Position numbers and translations under genes: made by a program. A stretch of DNA of 64,000 nt from NCBI GenBank assembly GCA_024734555.1, contig JANPWX010000480.1, positions 1,761,580 through 1,825,579 on the forward strand, written 5' to 3'. The DNA comes from Trochalopteron elliotii. Lineage: Eukaryota > Chordata > Aves > Passeriformes > Leiothrichidae. How positions within the stretch are numbered: position 1 is the stretch's first letter; the number at the start of each line of letters is the position of its first letter. The notes under the pieces are model-generated. The model worked only from the letters and a program-made list of their open reading frames with translations, was not told the origin of the DNA and searched no databases. Below are positions 27,301-42,165 of the stretch, piece by piece.

Positions 27301-28471
27301 AGTGACTGCAAAGTTGGTATCATCTGAAATAATAATAATAAAAAAAAGCCTGAATGCACCTTGAACTGTTCTTTCCACCTTTTCCAACCAAACAACATCA
27401 ATATGAACTGCTATAAGTCTTCCTTCCTCTAGCTGAAATTTAAGTAAAAGGTCAGTGAAAAGATTTTGAAAGGATATAACAAATTTTAGAAGATTAGTTA
27501 GAAGAGTGTTTAAATAGCTATGAAACTTTTCTTGAAGAAAACAATGCATACACTTAGGCTTGTCTCAGCCTGATGCAACTAGAAATGGGTGCTGCATTAC
27601 TCCTTAAACACACAGGGACAAGGGATAAAACACCTCTGCTGCAACAATATTCAGAGTATTTTCACTGACACGATTCTAGCTGACTTCGTTCCTTCCCTCT
27701 GCTCAGTCAATAAAAGTTTGAGAATAATTTTGGGACCTGAATAGGCCAGTTAGAGTTCAATTTGGCAAGTTTTACTCATACAATCATCCTTAGTTCCATG
27801 TTAATTCCTCTGGACTGCAGGCTGCTGCCCCAAATCTCATTTCCACTCCCACAGATTCCTCTCCCTGTCTTGTCATTCCCTATTCCCACCTCTTCAGAGG
27901 CAGCAAAGTGTGAGCCTGTGCTACCAGAGGGTCAGAAGAGCAGCAGAGAGCACTTTTCTGTCAGAACAATGACCTGATCTGCCTCACCACCTAATCAATT
28001 GATGCAGCAAAAGGGAGGCAGGAAACCACAATCAGGACATAGGGTAGCTCACACTTAGATAGGATTAAGTGCAATGTCAGACTGCACTTCACAGAAGATA
28101 GGGGATACAAGGCTCGAATTTAAGTATTCAATTGTATTTACTTCTCTCACTTTGATGGGCTCAGGTCCTCATGGGATTAGTCTTTTTCTTTGCTGGGTGC
28201 TCCGGCATGAGGGGCAAAGAATCTGACCTCACTAAAGATTTGCAAGTACTTGTGAATCCTGCATTCAGAGAGGTCAATGGAAACTCCTGACAAACTCCAA
28301 CAGAGGCGAGATTGAGCTTGTTACCAAAACGTCCTTCTCAAGCAGATTCAAATGCCATTTTATCTGGTGACTGAGTATTGGCTGTGTCTCAAGGGAGTAT
28401 TTTGTACTGCGTGCCCAGCCTAAGTTGATATTTAAACAAAGTACCTCGTACATGCACCAGAAATTGTAGTT

Positions 28472-28488
28472 TATATATATATATATAT
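28472..28488. repeat. (TA)n microsatellite
   Basis: About eight TA dinucleotides, flanked by a short partial inverted repeat (GTAGTTTATA / TATAAAACTAC). Confidence 0.85.
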
Positions 28489-29764
28489 GTATAAAACTAC
28501 AGATATAAAACTACCAAAACATTTTCCAGACAGCCCACATTTTAAAGCTATGTATAGGAACCACTCATGAACAAGATTGAAATGTTGTTTTGAGAGTACC
28601 TTCGTGTTTACCAGCACCAAGAGAGGATCTATGGATTTTAAAGACAGAACTCCACAAACACAGTCTATTACAGGAAAGAAGTAACTTATATACTCAGGTC
28701 CATGCTTCCTTTTTACCTCTTATTAGTGACCACAGAAGAAAAATAATTTGCCATCACTTGCACTTGTTACACTGCTGCTCCCTGACATTTGGAATTTCCT
28801 CACAGCCATCTCCTGCCAAAGCACAGAAAAGATCCACAGCTACTCAGTTCTCAACATTGGGAGATTTAGACCCTACTCAGGGTTACTTTCTTCCCATACT
28901 GTGAGAGATTTCACATTTCATTTCAATCCATACCAGAAGCCATGCAGGGAAGGCAGCAGTGGCTGTACCTGACACGAGATGACTGCACAAAGATGCCAAG
29001 GAAGGAGCTCCAGGGCAGCAATTGCACTCCAGTCTAGTGGTCCCATAAAATTGAACTGTGGTGTGGAGGGACTGCTGATGCTGTTATACAAGACTGGAAC
29101 AACAGGACTGCTTATGCTGCTCTTTCCTGCACAGAATTTGAATATAAAGACTACATATGGTAGAGGAGTGTATTTCCCAGCAATGCATTAGCTACTAGGC
29201 CATCAGAGTCACCAGTATAAGACAGTAAATAATTATATTGAGATTGATAAACTTCCTTGCCTCAGCTGTTGGAAGCTAAGCCAAGACTAAATACATTTGT
29301 ACAGCACTAGTAAACTTTCACCATGTGAATAGCTTTCCTGTTATTGTCAAACCTATAAGCAAATAATCCTTCTGACTGACCATATGGCAGAGGACAGCAG
29401 CCCAGAGAGGCAGCAGCATGAGAGAGGAATTCCACATGTCCAGTTTTGTAGGGGCCTCTCACAAAGCAAGGAACAGCCAGTCCTCATAATGAAAGTTCCA
29501 AAAATGTCATTTTAAGAACAAAGTGCCCTGGCCTATAGTCCTGCTTAACACCCTCTCTTTATAAGCAGATGTTTAAAGGTCACATTATATCCCTTTATAA
29601 ACTAAATCACAACAGTAATGTTCCTTCATTTCGCAATTACATTTGTGAGGCCAATGTTTTAGCACTCTACTGAATCCTAACCTGCTTGTGCACCTGGGAT
29701 CTTTTGGATTCTCGTTGCAGTCTGTAAGATTTAACCTTGCTGGATATAGAATATTGAAACAAAC

Positions 29765-30270
29765 TGGACATACACAAGTTCATAAAACTTAAAAGCATGC
29801 CCATAAGTACCGAGGGAGCCAGCTGATGTTGCATGGCTACCCTTGATTATCTCTGAAAAGTCCCGGTGACCAGATGTTCCTAAGGTCTGGAAGAAAGCAA
29901 ATCTCACTCCTATCCTCAAGAAAGGCATGAAGGAGGATCTGGGGAACTACAAGGCACTCAGCCTCCTCTCAGTCCCTGGGATGTCAATAGAGAAAATTCT
30001 TCTGAAAACCTATCCCAAACACATGAAGAGCAAGAAGACAATCAGAAAGAGTCAGCACAGATTTGTAAAGGGAAAATGATGCCTAAATATCCTGGTGGCC
30101 TTTTAGGATGAGATCTCAGGCTTAATGGATGAGAGGGGTTGTTGTTTACATGACCTTAGTGAGGTGCCTCAAGATCCTCATAGAGAAACTAATAAAGCAC
30201 AGGTTAGACAAGTGGACAGCAAGATACATTGAAAATTGGTTCAATTGTCAGGTTCAGCTGACACTTTAAA
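29765..30270 (+). mobile_element. CR1 LINE remnant (reverse-transcriptase region)
   Basis: Conceptual translation in shifting frames gives the CR1 reverse-transcriptase landmarks in order: a degraded HKS..P.GMHPRVLREPADVA segment, VPKVWKKANLTPILKKG, MKEDLGNYKALSLLSVPG, SQHRFVKGK, and then LDKWTARYIENWFNCQVQ. In-frame stops (for example just before the DEISGL segment), frameshifts and a small deletion around the catalytic YLDF region show it is dead. Neither end of a CR1 element is present. It lies on the plus strand, antisense to COL4A6 transcription, inside intron 2. CR1 is the dominant LINE of birds and also occurs in reptiles, so this supports an avian source. Confidence 0.88.
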
Positions 30271-33200
30271 AATAAATTGAATGAAGTTTTACTCTTAGTT
30301 TATATGACAACATGAGAATGAAGTGGCCGTGACTAAAGAAGCTCAGTGTCATAAAGGATGATCTTTATTTCAATGGTTACAACTTTAGGAGGACCTACCT
30401 GATCCAGTCCAGCTCCAGCTGGGATAAAGTTACACAGAACATGTGACAGCCAACTCCAGTGTCTGTCTTTCTGACCTAGCCTGAGACTTCAGTGCATTGT
30501 CATCTGAAGGCTAGCAAATAATTTGCTGAAGCATCACCAGAAATACATCCCTCCACAGCTTTGTAATTATGGTGTACTGTTTTGTAGAAGACAAGTTTTA
30601 GCACTGTCCAAGTCCTTAGACTGCATTAAAAGCTCTACCTACTGCACAAATATTTTAGGTAAGTAATTTACCTAGCTGGATTCTGTTCCTTTCCTCTGCA
30701 AATGCTGTTTCTCATGGTGGATTTTAGAATGCCTACAGAAATGATATTGCAGAAATCAGAGGCTGTCAGTGTGAAATCAACATGCAAATGCAGCATAAGA
30801 CTTAAGGACAACATCAGTGTCAAGCACAGCTGAATGTTTAAAACTTGGTTTCCTGGCAAAATGTTTTTTCATACACAGCATCTGCTAATACTTAGAGCTT
30901 AAAGTATGCTGGAAATACTATATACTTCATCAGTGTTAGCCAACAGCTTTTCATCACCTTTATCACTATTCCCATTGACAGCTGCAGGGTGAAATACAGA
31001 GGGACATTAGCAAAATTACTAATGGTCACACAGTGCTCACACAACCAAAACTCGGATTTTTTTTAATTCCAGCTTGGCACTTCCACTCTGACACAAGGTT
31101 GTTTCTCTTACAGTAGATCATCTTTAAAGACTTCTTTAATGTCAGCCATGCAAAGCAAAATAATGCTTTCAGAAAACAGGAACTGAAGAGATGTAAATGA
31201 TGACAAGAACACATCTGAGAACAAATCTAAAGAGATCACACTGCAGAAATTTACATTCATTCACAGATTAAGGTTATTCACTTTCCTCCCACCCACATTC
31301 TGATTAGGCCAATTCTGCCTTCAATTGAACGTATATATTTTCTGTCCTTAAACAAATATGTGGTGCCATTGTTAGAGCCAAGTAAACAGAATTCTGTCAG
31401 GGATATCTGTAAGAATTGCTCTTTGTTTCTTTGGTTTGGAATTTGAACAGCATGTTTAAAGAAGACAGCTCCAGGAGAGTTTTACAAACACTGACATTTT
31501 AAACAGTGAAGACTGTTTACCTGAAGACCCCAGGGCCTCTTAAATCATAAAATCTCCCCTGCTCAATGGTCTATGGGAACAACTGGATGTTCTGTGACTT
31601 CCACCTACCTTGAGTGGAGCAGAAGAAATCAAGTAGTTGAAGGTAGAATATAAGGAAATGCTCAGGCATCCTAGACCATGATTGAAAGATTGCATACCAG
31701 CAGTTGAAATGTGCTGATTTTAGACTTTTTAGCAGAAAAAAAGCCACCTTGAAATTTTTTAATACAGTTCCTTTGAACTGAAAATAGCATCTCTTGTAAT
31801 CACACTCATAAACACTGCTGGCCTAGGTAATATAGGCAGGATCCCACCTCCCTGATACTCTTGAAGAATTCATGGTCCTTTGAACATTCTTTCTGAACAT
31901 CCTTCTTTACACATGAAATAAAATACAGGGAGCAAAAATTGTCAATAACAATACCCAATATCAATGCCTGTCATAAACCAATGTATTTAGAACTACTCAC
32001 CACATACACATTTCACTTTGATTTCACCAGGAGAGCTCTAGAATCTTACTGGCCAAACACTTGCACACAATCTTGTACAATCTTGTCTGAATATTGTATG
32101 TTCCTCCCAATATTCAGGTCATTCTTAGAAACTACTTTTTCAAAAAGTCAGGAAAGTCAAGGAAGGCAAGGGTGACACAGTTCAGCTGGCTTTATTTCTG
32201 TCTCTGACAAAAATACATATATTTGCATGAAGTCTTGGATCCAAGTTCACAACTGATGCCAAGCAGGGACTTTGAAGTCAACACAACCAGAACACATGTG
32301 GCTCATTTTCCTAATTCAGCCTCGTGTTTGTTTTGAGTTGTTTGACACTCACGCGTTCAGAACAGAATATAAAAAATTATTTAGTGTATCCTCACATATT
32401 TTGGCATTGGCCAGCATAGAGCAAATAAAAATGGTCACCTTTTTTTGTACAGGACCACAGTTCTACTCATTACAAAACACTTCACCATGATGTAATGGGT
32501 CATTTAAATCTACACAAGGCCAAACAACCTCTCAGTATTATTTATCTGAGCAACTCCCCAGAGTTACTATACATAAGCCCCTTTAAATTTAGTAACTACG
32601 AGCAGAGACAAATTTATCTCTTAACAGATCTAAATAACATAATGAATGTATGAGTCTGGCATGAGTACAGGTCAGCAAAACCCCAAAATAGACTAAGAGG
32701 GAGTCACCTCACAGCCTGGACACTGTGAACTACCCCTCCCTGCTTCTCTGCTCAGTAAAAACTGTTAGGATGGTACAACAAAGAATGTTCAATTTTTCAC
32801 ATATCTAATATCTAAAACGTTAAAACATGCACTCATTTCTCATGTGGCTTAAACCAGAATTTTGACTAGAGGAGGGACATTTCTTTAGACATTCTGTACA
32901 ACCTTGACCATCAGCCTATGGCTCATATATGTTGGACTGCATTCATAAGATCTAATTGAATATAAAATTATCAGCTTCAATCATTTTGTATTCAGATGTA
33001 GTTTTCAGAAGCTGCTGTTCCCTTTTTTTCACGTCCCTCTTTAAAGGTCAGAATGAAAAGGAAAGAAATCTTTCATACTAAATAGGAAAAATAAATTGCA
33101 TCTTGTTTGGAAAAAGGAACATGATCTTGTCAGATTCCTTGGAGTGCAAAGGTAGCCTACCTTGTCTATGGCATTTTCATGTCAGATTAGACATATAAGA

Positions 33201-36200
33201 GCTGTGTGAATAATTGTACTTTGACAGCAATAGAACTGTCTTCTTAATGGACCTATTAAAAAGGGAAGTGTTCAAATCACCCCTCTGCTTTTAGTACTTT
33301 GATTCCAAAAATAAGAGCAGAAGTACTCACCTAAATTTTAAGAAGAAAAGAATAATTGTACAGGATTAAAAAGAGCTCAATATTGGCAATAATATTTTGA
33401 TAACATCCAAGTGTCAAGGTTTTAACATAGGCTGGACTGGCCTGAATGTGAATCCTGATCTCATTGGATTTTTCCCTTTTCAGGAAGAACTCTTGCTGCT
33501 GGGAGGAGATGGACAAGACTTCTGACCCCTGCTCCTGCACTTGCTTAAAAGGGAGGGCAAAGGTCACACAGAAGGAAAAAGGTTTTAAGCTTTCAGTGGA
33601 AGGGCAGATGTAGGCTGGAATTTAGCTGGAGGGGGGGAAAAGAGATGGGAAAGAAAAAAAAATTCAATCTGCTCACAGCTCTTCTACAACTGCTGAGTTA
33701 TATGAAACTCATTTACAAGGCTTTAAGGATTAAAGTTCTTGCTGAAATACTGTACTGGCACTTGTAGTAAAAATAAATAAAAGAGCTTTTCCATTCCCAT
33801 AAACAGCTATTGCACCTCTCTAGTTAGCCTAACTCCCAAGTTCATCCACCTTACTGTCAGCTGCCAAAAGTGCTGTACAGTTTTCACTGCATTCCCCAGG
33901 ACACAGACTTTCTTTTGACTTTCAGATCTTCAGTCAAGTTCATCTTTTATCATTCTTCCTCCAGGATCATTAGATGCATCTCCCTAAGAGATACGACTCT
34001 CTGCTGCTCCCTATTTTCCCCTATAAGTAGGATTGCCACAAACCTGGCTGCTCTAGTTTGCAACTATTGCTGAACTGCAACAGTTCTTAAAAAAAGGAAC
34101 AGAAGATGCCCAGTTAGAGATGCAGGATCAGAACACATTTCCTAGGGTTTGTCCAAAGAGGAGGACAGGAGGGAAAGGTCCCTTTTTCTGGTGTGAGTTT
34201 CCATGCAGCATTCACTGCACTCACAGTGAGCAGGAGCTGCAGCTCAATATCCTGTCATGCAGCAGGTGGTAGGATGACTCCTCACAGACTCATTACTGAC
34301 CCACAGTATCAGTAGCTTTTTTCTAGTCCCACTCACCACTAAAGAGGAGAGAGAAAACAAACTGCTTTTGGCAGCCCTCCAAGCCCCATTAACAAAGATG
34401 CACAGCATATGGAATTTAAGCTGGCCCTTCAACATAGTGGTCAAAAAGAAAGTTCCTTCTTATTCACCTGGAAGATTTGTGCTAATTTTCTGTATTTATA
34501 AGGAATTGTGGTGGTTTAAAACATGAACCAGCTGTTTGGAGGCTCAGTGAGGGAACTATGGTTGCTGTTCACTCTCATTTTGAACACTAGCTTGTGTCCA
34601 AAATTTCAGGGGCTGCAAGGCTTAAATTTCTGGCCACACAACACATAAGAAAGTTCAGAAGAAAAGATCTGGTTTTCTTCATAAAAAAATGATAGTTGAT
34701 CATAGCCAGCACAACATTAACAAATATATCACAATAAAATTATTTCATGTGTCTGAAACATGCCTGGTTATGTATTTTACATGTATCTAGATAGCTAAAA
34801 AAATACAGAAAGCAAAAACAATGCTGCATGGTTCTTTTTCTGTCAAATTACTGTTTTAAAGAAATACTATATATTTTCACAAACAGCATTGGTTTGATCC
34901 TCTTGCTAGCAAGTAATGTAATATAATCACTATTGAACCTAAGAGGTGAGGGAAATTCAGCATTTAGTAATAATTAAAGTGTTGATATTCCTCTTTGACT
35001 ACAAGTTGGGAGAAGAATTTCACAAACTACTGTTCAATATTGTGACACAAGAGCATGACACCTTCACTTGGACTGAAGAAGGAACATTGTTGTTTATATA
35101 TTTTCCTTACCAGGCCAACAAATACAGAGATTTGCAAAACATCCCAGAAGGAAGCCCACTGAAGAAAACTTCACTAAATACCTAATTTCTTGCAGATGAT
35201 CTAGTACTTGATTGTTTTTTTAATGGTTAGAAAAGAAAAGGAAGGAGGAAAAAAGGGCAAAAGAAAAGGCTCACTACTAATGAAATCTCTCCTTGAAATT
35301 ATAAGCAGCAAGCTGTTTTTTTAATTAATTCTGGCCCAAAAACTACTTCTGAATTCATGACTGTTCACAAATCCTTATTTCAAAGACTGACCATTAAGTT
35401 ATTCTTGAGGGGAGATCCAATATTGTTAAAATATCTCAGAGAAATGTGTTTAGATGTATTCTGACTTTGTTATGACAATAGTGACCATAACCTTTGCCTT
35501 GATATGAAGGAATGTGTGTATCTCACAGGAAAGTTGCAACCTTTTGCACCTAACCCCATCTCAAAAATCCCACTCTCAGCACTACTGTGTTGTCATAAGA
35601 AGCTTCACCAGAAACATAAGTGATAGAACAGACAGGGCTGGGAACTAGCAGGAAGCATTTATATCTCAGACCATCCTGAGCTATCAGGAGCTCTGATGAC
35701 TTTAGACTTTCTTTCAGATGGGATAAAAACCAGAGGTCCCAGCATCTGGTGGCCATTAGGAAGCTAAGTGATACTGGAGCTATTAGACATTGAATCCTGG
35801 TCATATTCCAAGACAAATAAGTTTATTCAGCCTTCCTAAAAAATTCCTTGCTGTTTCAGAGAAAATCATATATTCTCCCAGCCACCCAAAGGTGCTGTGC
35901 AGTGTTTATTGGTATGCTGCAGAACAAAGCACTAATACTGCAGGAACACACTGCACTCCACTATGACAAAACACTTGTTTCATCTGTTTTATGTGTTGTC
36001 TGAAAATGGCTATATAAGGTTTTGTTACCAGCATAACTCCCCTGAACCCCCATTCTGCAGAGGGATGGAATGTGGACAGGCTGCACACCCTGCAGTGGGA
36101 CCTACAGAAATAGTTTACATGGAATAAATCCTTTAGAGCTACTGGAGTATCATTGCAAGGAGAGAATAGGTGCCCAGCTGTGCTGTGTGCCATCCTTCTG

Positions 36201-39200
36201 TAGATCTCTCATGTACACCCACATGCCAATTTACAACAGTGTGCACACTATGAAAAACAACCTTTGTGTCAGAGGTGAGCACTGACATTCCTGATGTCAG
36301 TCAGTCATCAGACCCTGGTGATCACAGAATTACCCCTCTTACCACCCTCCTTTGGTCATAAAAGGACACAGGTTATTAATAGTTGTTCTCCAAGTCATGC
36401 CTGGGTTAAATGGATAAATTAGCTCCAAAACTAGATTGGTTAAATGTCCTCTTCTCCTTCATTCTTCTTCCAGAGATAAAAAGTGTCAGTGAGAGGTACT
36501 GAATAACTAATCTGGATATGATGTCAAATTTACCCTGAAAACTCTTTCCACCTGCTGTTACTGTTCTTTGAGATTCCCAGGAGGTCAAAACTAAGCAATA
36601 GCTGTATATAAACATACACCCACATGGATTTTTACTTGCATCAAGTATAAAAGCTTTGGATCCTCTAATGTTAGTCTGACCCAAGGATTACAACCCTGAT
36701 TAATTTCTGTACTTGTAAGAGGAGTGTGCAATGTCCTCAGAGTGAAAAACGAGATGTCTGTTCTGGCTGGGGCAGATTTTCCCTCAGTAAATGAAATAAT
36801 TTGATGTTTTCTAGAAGACAAATGTTTCTGTTGTTGCAAGGAAGAGAAAAGAATGATCCTTTTGGATAGCTGACCATTGACTCAAAAGATTTATGATCTG
36901 AGCTATCACATCAACAATCAGCTTAACAATAAAATCCTGTTGCAGAAAGGTTCCTTTTTTATGGTCCCTATTTACACAGCATAAAGCACAGCTGTGCTCT
37001 GAGCTCACCAACCTGCCACAAGACTGAGAAAGAACAGTTTTGGGAGCAATGACAATTGTTTCCAAGACTTTCCACAGCCAGATGATTACCAACACCTTCC
37101 TACCACAGCAAGTGATTTTAAATTAAAATCAGTCTTGAAAATCCATTTCTATACCCATGAACAACATTTAGCTCAGGTATTTTAGAGACAGAGAAGCTGG
37201 CATCCTTAACCAGGATGAGTATCAGAGGAAGCTGTGCATACACAGTTTCTCAAAGAGCAGCAGCACAATTCTACAGTTGGTGTGATGAGACTGCCCCTTG
37301 CTGAGCAATATTTTCCCAGGATTTCTTTAGGTTTCACACGTATCCGGCAGGTTGCAAATCTTTTGAAGTAGGGATTGAATTTCAACTCTGATTTTTCATG
37401 TATGAGAGCACACTAGGGTCAGATGTGGTGACCTGAGTTCACAGGTGGGAGCCTTACAAACCTAGATAAACGTGTGAGAAAATTCACAGCTTCAAAAAGT
37501 TGGGAGTTTCAGAGAAAAAATATTCCATGTGCACATGGAGATACGTAAATCTCACAGATTTTTAACAAAGCTGATATAAGTACTATCTGAAGAGTATTTT
37601 TGAAAAGTAAAATCTGAATGAGACTGCATGCTCTGGATTTCTGATAAGTGCTAGATTTCCTTCCTCTAACCACAAGAAAAACAATTCACAGCTATCTATA
37701 CTCCCACATTCATCACACAGACAAACCTGCTGTGACAGGCACAAGGCCCACACTTGCCGTGGGAGAAATAGTATCAGAGCTAAAAATTCAGCTGTGAACT
37801 GATGCAAACATTGAGCTCCTCACCTCCCCCTCATGAGAGACAAACAGCAAGTTCACCCTGCAGAGCAGGGGCTGCTCATTGTACACCCCGACACCCTGCA
37901 GGCTCCTTTGTGCCATGGAATACATTAATAAGGGCAAAAGGTTCTTTTCCAGCAAAGTTTGTAAATTAAATTCTATAGAAAACCAAACAAAAGGTTACAT
38001 GAGCGGTCCTTTATCTACGAGCAGGGAGCTCAAAAGGAAATATTTCATTTTGGATTTTGCCAAGGTGTCCTAACAATGGCAGCTTATGTACCACAGGTAC
38101 TCTGCAAACAAGGCTAAATTAATTAATATCAAGTTTCAGCCAAATGTATGACCTGAGAAAGGTTTCAAATTAGCTTTTTCACTAAACTAATTTCAGCTAA
38201 GACCTTTGATAAAAAACACTATGGAAAGAGTAACTGAAAGAAAGAACATACTCTATTTGATTACTTTGAAAGCACATAGGATTGCAGAGTGGTGCAAATG
38301 GGAAATAAAGAATGAAATAAGATGTTACGCAATTTATTTAGTTAGATAAGTTACCTTAAGATATAAGTTGTCCAACTTATTGGTATTTAACCCAGCTACA
38401 GAAATCTTCCCTGCCTCACACTGAAGAAAACATCTTGTACTTGTACAAGTTAGCAGCAAGTCAGTCACCGACCTGCCAAAGGGCAGCAGCAGAGCCTTGC
38501 TGAGGACAGTCAGCAGCAGCTGCCCTCCATCCTCCCTGCACACACGTGCACCCACACACAGGCCAGGAACAGCCTCCTGCTAGGAAATGGCAACAGCAAA
38601 CAAGATTCCTGGCACCTGGCAGCCTTCTCTGCTGGAGTTTCTCACTCCATTTAACAGCTTTCCTCCTCCCACTCCAGCTCATCCAAAGACACAGCAATTA
38701 AAAACATTATTTAGAAAAGGTTCAATCAATTACTGTCTTTTAAAAACTGAACTTTGTTCTGAACACTTAACTGTCTCCAGTGTGCATCAAACATGACATA
38801 ACCAAAACAGCAGATCCTGCATGCCAGAGAGTATGATTTATATTTTTCTTTCCTGCTGTCCAACTCAGACCTTTCTAAATAGATCTCCATCCAGCTTGTC
38901 AGATATCCTACCTCAAACAGGCCCAGGTGCCAATTACTTCCTACAAAGATGAAGGAAACCACATAGTTGACAGGTCTGGGATAATCCAGTCACAGGAAAA
39001 CCATCTCCTGATTTCCTCTTCTGATTTCCTCAGCAGTGTTTAAGTCAAACATCCAGATGTTACATGACAGGTCCCTACAGGCAAGCACCTGACCTAAAAG
39101 CTGTGGGAGAAACCCTGATACTTTAAAGACAATTTTGTTTTTTCCTAGTTTTCTTAAATAAGCTTTAGGGATAGAAACTGATATTTTATTTTATAAATTT

Positions 39201-41429
39201 AAAAAATAGCATCTGCTATTGTTAAAACAATAGCTTTCTAAAGCTAGTAGAGTTAAGGCATTAAATCCTTGGTGCTTTTAAACCCAACCCTCTTGTAATA
39301 CTTCAAGAAAAATATGTGGCATCACCTGTTCAAAATACTGTATTACTTTATGGTTTTATTTACATTATACCTTTGTTCTGTTTCTTTACACAGATGCTAT
39401 TGGTTTGGTACAGTCTAATTTTTTCAGTAACACTTATTTCTAGCCAGCCTCATGGTACCTGAGTGGAATATATGTAAAGAAAAGAACAAGATTTAGGTAA
39501 TGTCTTCAGTTTTGTGAAATTAAAACTGAAATTCAAACCTGTATTCAGATCAGTTTTTACAAAATACATATTTTGTATATTATTATCATAATTCTCTATT
39601 CATACATATTAGAAAAGCTAGTAGATTAGTTATGAAAAATCAAGAAATAAAAATACTTGCATCACCTTGAGAATTCAAGGAAAACACAAACAAGCACTCA
39701 TTTAACTCCTCACTAAATCTGCTTCTGAATTACCAACAGTTATCTGCCTTGAGGCATAGCTTCCCCTATGAGAGCAGCTCCCCCTGGCACAATGCCTTGA
39801 AAGAAAAGAAAAATACATGCCATTTTTGACAAACAGGCATACAAACCACTGGGAGCAGTATGAATATTATACAGATAGCTACAAACATGGTGTGGAGCAT
39901 TTAAGAAAGCAACACAAAGCCATTCATCAAGCTATATTGATAATAGAATCTAGGATTCTTTATGCCACAGTCCTCATGTTTTATCTACAAAACCCTAGCT
40001 TCCTGCCCTAACTATAAAATGTCTGATAGAAGTCCAGATCTTGCTACAGCCTCTTGATATCATCACACAGGAATTAGTGATTTCAGACTTATCAAGAGCA
40101 GGGGCTGCAGGGATTATAAACTGAGCAAGCACAGTAAATTTGACAACTCTGTCAAGTAATTAAATGAATTGTGGTGGTTTCATCTTACAGAGATAATCTG
40201 GTTCCAAACAGAATTTGAATTCCTTTCCCATAGTAGTTTTATGATGAACTAAATGGAAGCAGTTCAGGGCTACTGTGGAACTTTTTCGAGATACAAGTTG
40301 CTACTAGTGCTACTTTGATATAGGGTGAGGTAACATCTAAATAATCAGGTTTAAGATGCCACCAACATTCAATATGTAAGGAAAATCAGGATTACTCATG
40401 CCAGACACTAAATAAAATTCCAGAAGAAAGTGAGGCCCCCAGTGACACTATGTAATGTGCAGACTAAATTCTCAGTGACCTCAGTTGAACACAGTAGCCA
40501 GAGCACACCTGACAGCAGTGTAAATGCTTTTCAACCATCTTTACCTTTCTCACAATCCCATTCACAGCTTCTAAGGGTCTTACAAAACACTCCCACTGCC
40601 TATCTAGGAAAGTATCCACCCTCTGAAAATTAAAGAAAACTCACAGAGCTTCTTCACAGAGACTAATCCTGCTTTTCACTTTTTAAAACAAAACCCTGCA
40701 GATAAGGAAGTGGTGTAAATCTGAGATCTGTGAGCTGCTGGGTTGCAGAAAGGCCCCTCTAAACAAGTATGTCGTGGAGCTAGTCTGTACCTGTGTCTCA
40801 CTGCACATTCCTCTGGCAAAGGAATTCAGGCCTGAAACCTGGTACCCCTCTGCCCTCCTCTGAGTGAGTTCATGATACCAGAATGAAGAGGAGGGAAGTC
40901 ACTTTCTCACTGGAATTTCTTTAATGGAAATTGTTAGAGCACATCTTGATGAAACAGACGCTGGAAGTATTTTGCCTGGTTGTTCATAAAGAATACTTAT
41001 TACTATACATAGAAAACATACAACTACTTCAGGAAAATTTATCTCTGGCAAGTTCAATGTTATCATATAATCCCAATAAAATCTGTAGCCAGTATCACTT
41101 CACAAAGATGCCTGGGCTGATAGTCTTCTGTGCAGAGAAAACTGTAAAACAATCATTCAAAATGTGGACAATAACTTAATAAAAAATAGAAACTTCAACT
41201 GAACAACCAAAAAAACCCCCTAAAAGTTGTCTTTCCATAGTCTTTATTTATTTCTATCCAAAATACTTGGTAAACACTTTGGTTTGTGATTCATAAAGTA
41301 TCCTTGAATGGAGTCGAAAATTTATAGTAGCACTGGAGATCCAATATAAAGATTAATTAATCCTACTCTATCACTGACAGGCTGTAGGTAAGATTCACTA
41401 GCTGGATTTAAATCCTTGCCCCTCCTCTC

Positions 41430-42165
41430 TGAAAGGCGTGCAGAACTTGGCTGGCTAGCACAAACCTGAAAGATAAAAATCAAGCAGATTCTTTGGAAAC
41501 TTCACAGTCTCACGCTTGCCCACAGAAGAAAGTGCAATTGAATGGAGAGTCTTTAGCAATAATTACTTTTTACAGTTTTGTGCCTTATTGGTTAGAGGTT
41601 CAAGCTTTCAAGATCCCGAAAGGCAGATTATACACGTCCCCTCACTTAGAGAGGAGCCTTAGGGCACACAAAGCACACGGTGCAACAGTTCAAAGCAGCA
41701 AAACTCGATGCATGACTTGAGGCAAAGCTTTCTTCACACATCCAGGACAGCAACACCAGTGCTCAGCCTGGCCCAGGGCAAGACAACACAGCACCGCAGT
41801 GATTATGGACTTTGAAGCTAAACCGCGACTTGTTTCTTTGTATTACATAAGGAAACTGAAATGAATGAAATAAACCCAACAGAAGGGTCGAAACAGATCC
41901 AATGTTGCTCTAAATTCAACAGGCAAGTTCATTTCAGGATTCAACCCATCCTGCAACTACACAGCGGAGGGTCTGCAACGACATTTTTCCTTCAATGGAA
42001 AACGTGCTGTGCCACATTAAAGACGTTCTGACCCAGCCCCCTGCTCGTACAGTCTCAGTTTTGGCAAAACCTTCCGGGTGATTTTGCACAGACCACTCGA
42101 GGTATGGGAGCCCCTGAGCTCCCGGAGACTCTGCTGAAGGCTCCCAACAGCCCCGGGGCCGATAC
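41430..42165. promoter_or_regulatory. CpG-enriched intronic patch, possible regulatory element
   Basis: About 20 CpG dinucleotides fall in roughly 735 bp, 14 of them between 41790 and 42160. The flanking intron has about one per 100-200 bp or fewer. Examples include CCGCGAC, GACGTT, CTCGAGG and CCCCGGGGCCG. The patch lies in COL4A6 intron 2, about 8 kb downstream of exon 2 in transcript direction. It could be an unmethylated enhancer, an alternative promoter, or a young GC-rich insertion. No exon with convincing splice sites was found in it. Confidence 0.35.

Noticed and set aside
34507..34680. TGTGGTGGTTTAAAAC start resembling a passerine endogenous-retrovirus LTR
   Set aside because: Only the first dozen or so bases resemble such LTR starts. 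No matching 3' end, polyadenylation arrangement or target-site duplication was seen. A similar TGTGGTGGTTT near 40172 shows the motif can occur alone.
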